Assembly (NCBI GenBank): GCA_963210315.1 | Contig: OY723271.1 | Span: 1 to 64,000, forward strand | DNA: 64,000 nt | Source of the DNA: Rhynchopus euleeides | Taxonomy: Eukaryota > Euglenozoa > Diplonemea > Diplonemida > Diplonemidae | Direction of reading: 5' to 3' | Shown: positions 57,896 through 64,000 of the stretch, in pieces | How positions within the stretch are numbered: the stretch's first letter is position 1 | Layout: the number at the start of each line of letters is the position of its first letter | The notes under the pieces: generated by a model | What the model saw: only the letters and a program-made list of their open reading frames with translations | Databases searched by the model: none | What the model was told of the DNA's origin: nothing | Position numbers and translations under genes: made by a program

Positions 57896-60076
57896 AAAAT
57901 TTTTGCCTATTTTCCCTTGTGTCAAACTTGGAGTCTGACCCAAAAATCGGAATCTGTGACCCATGGTTTATATGGGCAAACCTGAAAATTTCCGACTTTT
58001 TCCCCAATTTTTCCCACTTCCTGGCCATACCTTTCCCGACCCAAAATCAAACAAATGCAGCGGAAAATGGCCAAAAATAGGCCAAAAAACACCAAATTTT
58101 TTTCCGGGGGGCTTCGCCCCCCACGCCACACGCACCTCCCGGCCGGGGGCCGGTTCGGTCGTCGTCGGCTGCGCTCAAAGGGCGTGCGGTAGCCGACGCC
58201 CTTTTGTGCTCGCCTCCTCCTCCCACACTTCAGTATGACGTTTAGGTGCGTCGGTGTTCCTGCTTTGTTCTTCTGTTGACTGGGACGGGCCAGTCCTCGT
58301 GGGTTGCCGACCGGTGTGTCCTCCCCTGGGATCCCCTCCTCCCCCCACCACTTGCATCTGGTTCAGCTTCAGTGAGAGCTGAGCGGGAGCCATACTTGCT
58401 CTCGGTGACCAATTGTCCGCAGTCCTACATCATGACGAGTTTGGTAATGCCCACTCGCAGACATCCCCCGTCCCAGGTGTTCTGCCGTGGGGCAGCTCAC
58501 CATCTGCTGTGGTCACACACCAGCGAGCAGGCCCTGTCAACGAAATCGATGTGACTGCTCTTGCCGCAGGGCAACGGAGGTGGGCCTGCATTGCATCCTG
58601 TTGCCGCTCAGTTCTGTTCCCACTGGAGATTCTTGTTGCGCCGCAGATCGAACAGTCTTTCGTGTCGTCGGCGCCGATCTTGTATAAAACGTAGGCAGTA
58701 GGCTGCTGTGGGTGACCTGCAGGTTACCCGTCCCTTTCGTGCAGGCAGCGCCAGAGGTGCGATGTTTTTATGGGAACACGGCAGCTGCCCCGCACTCCAT
58801 TCTGCTCTCTTGTCTGCTGTTTATGTTGAACAAGGTCTGGCTGCCAGTGATCTCGCTGGGGGTCGGGCAAACCAAAAAAGAGGTAGGGCACAGGGTGGGC
58901 CGAGCTCGCGAGAAAAAAGGTGCAGCCCAACCCCGCCCCGACTTCCCGTGGTATGATGCAAACAGGATCGAATACACGACCACAGAACATTTTCCCCCAA
59001 TTCGAGAGGCACCGGATGTTGCTGCCTTTGGTCGTCGCCTGCTGGATCAAAAATCAGGAATCCAGGGGATCTTGGATTGCCTTTGAGTACTTGCAAAACT
59101 GCAATCCCGAGAAACTTTGCCAGCTAGTGTTCAGGAACGGCAGCAAATCTCATGGCTTGCATCGCTTTGTGGATGGTGTGCGATGATCAATCCCATACAC
59201 GCAAGGACTTGGTCGCGAGACAGCCTACAGGGGGTCTGGGGGGCGGAGCCCCCCAGCCGCCGGAGCCCACGGTAGTGAACATCCTGAAAGTCTTCGAAGG
59301 CGAGTCCCCACACCGGTTGGTGCTGTTGCACATTCCAGGCGGAGATGGCCCTTCGCTTGGGACATGATGAGGGGCGCTTCGATGAACACCATCAAGCCCC
59401 CAGCATGCCGTTGGGTTTTCATACGCTGCGGCGCATGAAAACTCGGCCACAAGGCCGAACCCAAAAGCCCCAAAATCTGACCCGGGAGGTAGGGCCGAGG
59501 GTAGGGCCATGCCACCCCTGGCGGCCCACCCTCCCAAAGAATTACAGAAAAAGGGAGGTGGGGCCGCGGCCCCCTGCCAGCCCTGGCACGGGATCACTGC
59601 TGGCGGGTAGTTCAGGCTCGTGGCCCTCCTCGTTCCGATAGCCCCTCGGACATCCAAATGATTCACGTGCAGCAGCCCATGCGCAGAGAACGGTGTGCCG
59701 TCTTGTACAGCAACTGTTGGACAACTGTTGAAATCGTTTTTCACCAAAAAAAATCTCTCTGCGGGCCAAGTCGAAGATTTTTCTGGGGACTTTTGGTGTC
59801 CCCAATTTTTCAAATTTCGAAAAATAAGCTCACTTTGCTAAACTGGACCCAACTCCCCACACTCTTTTTTTCCGACTTTTTCACGGGTTTTTTCCGGTTT
59901 TTTTTGGTTTTTTTGGCGGATGGAGCGAAGACCCCCGACATGTCGAAATTTCGGCCTACCTGGCCCAGCTGGGCCCAGGCCTGGCTAACCAAAAATGGCT
60001 GAAAAAAAATTCGAAAATTTTCCGAAATTTTTCAGTGTGGCACCCCAGTGAGCCCCAGATTCTGTTGAGCCAGGCG

Positions 60077-60112
60077 AAAAAAAAATTTTTTTTTGGCCAA
60101 AAAATTTTTTTT
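60077..60112. repeat. A/T palindrome centred on GGCC, copy 2
   Basis: Second copy of the palindrome at 57691-57727, centre at 60095-60098, followed by TCGACATGTCGAAATTTCGG; that latter motif also occurs at about 59938-59954. Confidence 0.8.
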
Positions 60113-60217
60113 CGACATGTCGAAATTTCGGACCCCGGGTCACCAGGGCCGTATACAGGGTATAAGATAGACTTTTTTTCTGGCGCCGTTTTCCGGTTTT
60201 TCTGGTTTTGAAATTTT

Positions 60218-60242
60218 TCGCGCGCGCCTTCGGCGCGCGCGA
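60218..60242. repeat. Perfect 11-bp GC hairpin
   Basis: TCGCGCGCGCC, loop TTC, GGCGCGCGCGA. It stands at the transition from A/T-rich repeats to the hAT-like fragment. Confidence 0.9.
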
Positions 60243-60460
60243 CCCGCGCAAACCCTCTCAGAATCACACCCAACACGGCTGGACCAGGCTCTGCCGAACA
60301 ACAGTGGCGTGTTGCTCCACGCAGCTCCCCGAAGGGACGGAACTGAGCTTTCAATGCGTCCACGTACTGACGGAGCGCGGCTTCGCATCACCTCCCGCAT
60401 CAGGACAAACCCCCCTGAGGGTGCTGCTCTGCTGGTACGCCTCACGAAGGGCAACTACCT

Positions 60461-60856
60461 TCATGGTCGAGCTTGTTGCATGACCACCCCCTTGAGGCAG
60501 TCAGTCAGACGATGCGCACAACGTGCGCTCATGCGAACACCAGCGGGTGTCTCCAACACTGCACAAATCACGGTCCCGCCAGAACCCGAATCCGTCGATC
60601 CTCTCCAAAGCGGACATGCACTCCCGAAAACATCGGAGTTTGCATGTGTCATCCCCAGCAAGGCAAACGTGCTCGAGACAAGGTCGTAGCTTGCGTGGAT
60701 GACAGGGTGGTCCTTGGCAGTGTGCACCGCAACGAGATTGAGTGCATGCGCTCGGCAAGCCGCCCAGAAGGAGTACGGTGCGGTCGGAATGATCAAGCTA
60801 CCGGAGTATCTCGAAACTTCAAACAGAGAAGACCTGCATGACGAGGACATCACCAC
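60461..60856 (-). pseudogene. hAT-type transposase fragment (DUF4371-like)
   Basis: 131-residue frame. ACRAHALNLVAVHTAKDHP, then STFALLGMTHANSDVF and VRMSARCAHRLTDCLKG, resemble the conserved C.AHSLNLV, FF..S..R..VL and TRWSAR blocks of ZMYM1/DUF4371-type hAT transposases, in the same order and spacing. The DDE core on either side is not recognisable, so this is a remnant. The call rests on visual similarity to that family only. Confidence 0.45.
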
Positions 60857-61105
60857 CCACCGGGTCCCGCTGGGCTCCTTTTCTCCGCTTCTCTGCTTTC
60901 TTTTGACTGTTTGAGCTCCGTGCGGATCACGATGGGGTCACTTTCCATATTTTTTTGGCTAATGGTCCCACTGGTTGACTGTCACAAAGGTTCCCCAAAA
61001 ACCGGCGAAAATCCGATCGGCCTTTTTTTTTTTTTTCCCAGAAAACCGGAAACCGGGAAACCCTGGTTTTGAAAACCGGAAAACCAGACCTATCTTATCC
61101 CCTGG
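60857..61105. other. Short non-coding interval
   Basis: About 250 bp between the hAT-like remnant and the inverted-repeat element, with repeated AAACCGGAAA-type motifs and a T run. No gene is visible. Confidence 0.4.
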
Positions 61106-61262
61106 CACGGTGGACTCCAGCGGCCCTAGCGGGAGTCTGGGAGCGGGAGTCTGAGCGGGTGTCAAAGACTCCCGCTAGCGGGAGTCTATACTCCCGCTAG
61201 GGGGAGTCTGACTCCCCCTAGCGGGAGTCTTTTCACCTATTTTCATCCATTTTTCCCATGAT
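61106..61262 (+). repeat. Left terminal inverted repeat
   Basis: Outer 18 bp and inner roughly 95 bp pair with the right arm. The inner part contains three head-to-tail palindromes of the ACTCCCGCTAG type. Confidence 0.75.
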
Positions 61263-61420
61263 ATAGTTACAGTCTACTGGCGTGGGGGGTAAAATCATGG
61301 TGGAAGAGGGATGGGGAGGGGCTTGTTTTGCTTCTGTCAGTTTCCCCGGACTCTGGACTACCTACCTATCCTCCTGGTAGCGGCTACACCTGCGGAGGTG
61401 AGCGGTTAGAATTTGAGGTG

Positions 61421-62560
61421 TCAAAGTGCGGCCATCGCCTGTCGTAGTTGTGTTACACCTTGGGCAAGACAAGCCATCCTGCAGGCCTCATCTTCTTCGT
61501 CAGAACTGTCATCCCCCTCCTGCTGTGCGCGTTGGTCAAGCGTGCTCAAAGTCGCCTCGGATGACACGAATGGTGTGAAAGTCGCCCCCAGCGGGATTGG
61601 CATTTTGCACAAGCAGAGCGATAATTTGCGGTGTCCTTCGGGGAACCGGAACAGGAAGTAGGGCGCGCTGATGGGTTCAACGAAGTCCTGTGTGTTGCAG
61701 TGCACAAACCCCTTCTGCAGCTGTGTCAACTGTGTGCAAAGAACATACACAGCCAATCTATGAGCGTGTCGGGTGTGCAGACACGGACACAGGATGACTT
61801 CTCTATACCCGAGGATCCCGTCCTGCGACAGGTGCGCAACCTTCCAAGGCATGCCCGATGCGCGCCGCTTCTCTTCTGCCATCGCAAGATCTCTCTCGTA
61901 AGTTGCGGAGCTGGCGATTGTAACGGCATCTTTCTTGCGATGTCCGTTCTCTGCTTCTTCAAATTCGTCGTTGTTCTGCAGAGGCACTGCATCTTCTGGA
62001 GCCCACCAATGATGGAGACTGTGTACGTAGGCATTGCGCGTTGATCCCTTTTCGGCATGCTCCATCAACCAGTGAAATATATGCCCTGAGATCCGAGCAC
62101 GCAAGAAGGGAATCCGGGCTGACTCATCCTTGCATCCCCAGAAGCGCCAGGGGATGTCTGCATACCGGAAATGCATGAGGTCTGCAAGGGAGACAAAGAG
62201 GTAGCGGAACAAGCCCTTGTAGGTGGTGTCCTGTGACATGGCAAGCACGACCTTCCGGAACTGAGCACCTGTCCCATTCTGCGACACATTCAGTGCAAGG
62301 TTTGTACAGGTCTTGTCGAATATTTTTTTTGTTGTCTCATCCAGTACCCTGATCAGCCGCATGGCGAGCCCCTTGCAGTCATGGAGTGCTGGGGTGACGT
62401 AGCGGGCATTGGGAAGCACACCTGCCAAGAGGGAGGGGTAGCCAGCCTCTTTCATCTCAGAGAGAGTCAGGTGCGGGTATCGATGCACCTGTTGATACCA
62501 GCGTTCTTCTGGGATGTCGCACAGTGAGCATCGGTGCCCTCGCCCCCCGCATCGCCTCAT
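61421..62560 (-). CDS. Unrecognised 379-residue protein of the inverted-repeat element
   Basis: It begins MRRCGGRGHRCSLCD, a possible zinc-binding CxxC...H..C..C cluster, continues with ALHDCKGLAMRLIRVL and a mostly alpha-helical looking middle with many Cys and His (HIFHWLMEH, CPCLHTRHAHRL), and ends in an acidic DDSSDEEDEA tract and a short tail. It fills most of the space between the left arm and the internal right-end copy, which is how a transposase would sit. No catalytic triad is apparent by eye. I do not recognise the family; it could be the C-terminal part of a transposase or an accessory protein. The start at 62560 is the first ATG after the internal repeat. Confidence 0.5.
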   Translation of the reverse strand: MRRCGGRGHRCSLCDIPEERWYQQVHRYPHLTLSEMKEAGYPSLLAGVLPNARYVTPALHDCKGLAMRLIRVLDETTKKIFDKTCTNLALNVSQNGTGAQFRKVVLAMSQDTTYKGLFRYLFVSLADLMHFRYADIPWRFWGCKDESARIPFLRARISGHIFHWLMEHAEKGSTRNAYVHSLHHWWAPEDAVPLQNNDEFEEAENGHRKKDAVTIASSATYERDLAMAEEKRRASGMPWKVAHLSQDGILGYREVILCPCLHTRHAHRLAVYVLCTQLTQLQKGFVHCNTQDFVEPISAPYFLFRFPEGHRKLSLCLCKMPIPLGATFTPFVSSEATLSTLDQRAQQEGDDSSDEEDEACRMACLAQGVTQLRQAMAAL

Positions 62561-62578
62561 TGTTGCCCACTGCTGATC

Positions 62579-62677
62579 TATACTCCCGCTAGCGGGAGTT
62601 GGACTCCCCCTAGTTGAGACTCCCGAAAAGGGTTAAACCCGGTAGTGGTACCCTACCCCCGCTGGAGTCCACCGTGC
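62579..62677 (-). repeat. Internal copy of the right end of the element
   Basis: Nearly identical to 63382-63457, from ACTCCCGCTAGCGGGAGT through to CCGCTGGAGTCCACCGTG, with about 15 extra bases. Together with the left arm it would delimit a 1.57-kb element (61106-62677) around the 379-residue gene. Confidence 0.8.
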
Positions 62678-62825
62678 AAGGCCGGATCAGCCCACGGGTG
62701 GGTTTGAGGAAGAAATCTGGGGGGGCAAATTTTGCTGCGACTTCCGGTTTCACCCGGCCGAACTCCAGCATCTATCCAGACCCACGGTGCCAAGCCGTTC
62801 GCCCGTGTCGCGATCATTCGCGGCT

Positions 62826-63206
62826 TCAGGCTGCCCCCGACGACACGTTTGTATCCTGCACCTTGCCATACTTCGCCTCCACCTTGTATATGACGGAGAG
62901 CGCCCTCCTTCCGCATCGTTGCGACTTCCCTGACAGCGAACTTATCCATGTCAGGGAAGACATGGCAATGATTGCGTTGGCCACCTGGGTGCTGTGCTGG
63001 TGGAGCTCCTTGCTCAACACCGTTGCTAGGAGCCTTCTAATGGATCCCAGTGTCAGCACACTGCCCCCTTTTTTAACAGGGAAGGCCGTGCAAAAATCAT
63101 GCACAATGTTCGTCGCCTCCGCAGCCTCGGGACTCTCTGCGCTCTTCTTCTTCTTAATCGACTTTGCCGCCGGCTTCGCTGCCGGCTTCGTTGTCGTCTT
63201 CCCCAT
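62826..63206 (-). CDS. Small basic protein with a possible histone fold
   Basis: A 126-codon frame. The N-terminus MGKTTTKPAAKPAAKSIKKKK is a Lys/Ala-rich tail. The following TNIVHDFCTAF...GSVLTLGSIRRLLATVLSKELHQHSTQVANAIIAM is reminiscent of the last helices of histone H2B (IQTAVRLLLPGELAKHA). The residues after AIIAM do not fit a histone. It lies between the internal and the outer right end of the inverted-repeat element. It may be a captured gene fragment or a chance resemblance. Confidence 0.3.
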   Translation of the reverse strand: MGKTTTKPAAKPAAKSIKKKKSAESPEAAEATNIVHDFCTAFPVKKGGSVLTLGSIRRLLATVLSKELHQHSTQVANAIIAMSSLTWISSLSGKSQRCGRRALSVIYKVEAKYGKVQDTNVSSGAA

Positions 63207-63300
63207 TTTTGTGAATCAGGTCTGCGAGCTGGGATGGGTGGAAACGTCCGTTTCGTTTGGTGTGGCTGTACTTCAGTGACGAGTGCCACATTGCATAGGT

Positions 63301-63457
63301 ATCATGGGAAAAATGAGTGAAAATAGGTGAAAAGACTCCCGCTAGGGGGAGTCAGACTCCCCCTAGCGGGAGTATAGACTCCCGCTAGCGGGAGTTGGAC
63401 TCCCCCTAGTTGAGACTCCCGAAAAGGGTTACCCTACCCCCGCTGGAGTCCACCGTG
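63301..63457 (-). repeat. Right terminal inverted repeat
   Basis: Inverted counterpart of 61106-61262. Its last base is directly followed by the TA of the MITE at 63458. Confidence 0.75.
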
Positions 63458-63617
63458 TATGGAAATTTAGCCACTGTGGCTAGCCGTAGTGGCTAAAAAC
63501 AGTTAGGCGTTTTTTTCGATTTTTTTCGAATTTTTCAAAAATTGGACAACTATTTTCCCCAGCCAAAAAACCTGGCTAAATTGGCTAATTTTGGCTAATT
63601 TTGCCTAAATTTCCATA
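63458..63617. mobile_element. MITE with TA target duplication
   Basis: TA at 63458-63459 and 63616-63617 flank terminal inverted repeats TGGAAATTTAG (63460 onward) and CTAAATTTCCA (to 63615). The interior is A/T-rich with repeated TGGCTAA motifs and has no coding capacity. A Tc1/mariner-type non-autonomous element is likely from the TA duplication. Confidence 0.65.
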
Positions 63618-64000
63618 CCCCCTATAGCAGTAAAAAAACCAACGCCGTCTCCATTCACTACACGCAGCAGTCAATCCGGCTCGGCTCATGGAGACGAGTC
63701 ACAAGACGTGCGGTGGCGGGTGGTGGGCGGTAGGTGGGGGTCGAAAGCCTGCCCCAAGTCCCCTTTTCGGGTGAGGTTCGGACCCTCGGAAACCCCCACC
63801 CCACCCCACCCCCACTGCCTTGATCCCTGGGGGCCTGAAAGACGAAAAGACGAGTCTCCCCCCCTTCACAAAACTGGCTGCAAAGCGACACAGTTTGACA
63901 CACAGTGTGGCACAGAGCCGAAGGCACCCCCGCTCTCCCCCTGACTCAATTCGGACCGTCAGAAAAGCTACCGCCCCCACGCAACACTGCACCATTGTGC
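63618..64000. other. No recognisable feature
   Basis: The last 380 bp show only short open frames on both strands without domain similarity. No repeat border is visible before the window ends. Confidence 0.4.

Larger units (their letters stand above)
57165..60460. other. Repeat-rich, gene-poor stretch
   Basis: About 3.3 kb with lower GC content than the LINEs. Besides the tandem repeats and palindromes listed separately, I see only short open frames without recognisable domains (for example 58712-59086 plus, 59187-59813 minus). Several GGGGGGCTTCGCCCCCC-like small palindromes (near 58107 and 59235) recur. It is probably a mosaic of old transposon remains. Confidence 0.5.
61106..63457. mobile_element. 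DNA element with about 157-bp terminal inverted repeats made of nested palindromes
   Basis: CACGGTGGACTCCAGCGG at 61106-61123 is matched by its complement at 63440-63457. The inner parts of the two ends (about 61170-61262 and 63301-63393) are also nearly perfect inverted copies and consist of palindromes such as ACTCCCGCTAGCGGGAGT, ending in TTTTCACCTATTTTCA. The middle of the arms has diverged. No target-site duplication is evident. Length is 2.35 kb. It carries a 379-codon frame and a 126-codon frame, both on the minus strand. I cannot assign a superfamily. Confidence 0.7.

Noticed and set aside
61106-61123. CACTA/EnSpm terminus
   Set aside because: The end reads CACGG, not CACTA/CACTG, and no 3-bp target duplication is present.
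1-64000. tRNA and rRNA genes
   Set aside because: No stretch with paired A and B boxes or recognisable rRNA core sequence was seen on either strand by eye.
1-64000. LTR retroelements, Polintons or integrated virus copies
   Set aside because: No long direct terminal repeats, capsid, integrase or packaging-type motifs were seen; all RT sequence belongs to the LINEs.

Overview
The window comes from a eukaryotic nuclear genome, most likely a GC-rich microbial eukaryote. The evidence is poly(A)-tailed non-LTR retrotransposons, Helitrons, a 49-nt GT-AG intron and no bacterial gene organisation. The lineage cannot be fixed from the sequence. I recognise no ordinary host gene; almost everything is mobile DNA or satellite.

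Left part (1-43,028). Three arrays of the 8-mer GCGGGTTT lie at 1-2487, 5360-13189 and 42860-43028, all with the G-rich strand running left to right. Between arrays 1 and 2 is a 2.9-kb insertion holding a minus-strand fragment of a Helitron helicase fused to an OTU-like domain. Between arrays 2 and 3 is a plus-strand Helitron of about 8 kb net (13190-42858) with Rep, PIF1-type helicase and OTU-like domains, a second zinc-finger gene, a 3' hairpin and a CTAG end. Its Rep gene is split by two full-length antisense LINEs (A, 15493-26257; B, 26496-37250). Each LINE is flanked by a target-site duplication, and the Helitron reading frame continues across both.

LINEs. A and B form family 1 and D (43702-52603) is family 2. 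Each encodes one giant polyprotein: a signal-peptide-like start (in family 1 also a Cys-rich region and a multi-helix membrane region), an OTU-like domain, zinc fingers, an R2-type reverse transcriptase, a CCHC knuckle plus restriction-like endonuclease, and then two more OTU-like modules each followed by a Cys-rich finger. LINE B carries a clean 318-bp insertion inside its RT.

Middle part (43,029-57,164). Six LINE copies (C-H), all on the minus strand, follow one another directly. In most junctions the poly(A) tail of one copy abuts the truncated 5' end of the previous one, and the first copy is joined by its tail to the end of GCGGGTTT array 3. This looks like serial end-attachment (as in HeT-A-type telomere elements) rather than nested insertion.

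Right part (57,165-64,000). This is less GC-rich, repeat-laden DNA: a 20-bp tandem repeat, paired palindromes, a hAT-like transposase fragment, an element with about 157-bp inverted repeats built of nested palindromes (61106-63457) carrying an unrecognised 379-aa ORF and a histone-fold-like small ORF, and a MITE placed exactly at its right end. About 4 kb of this region has no gene I can support.
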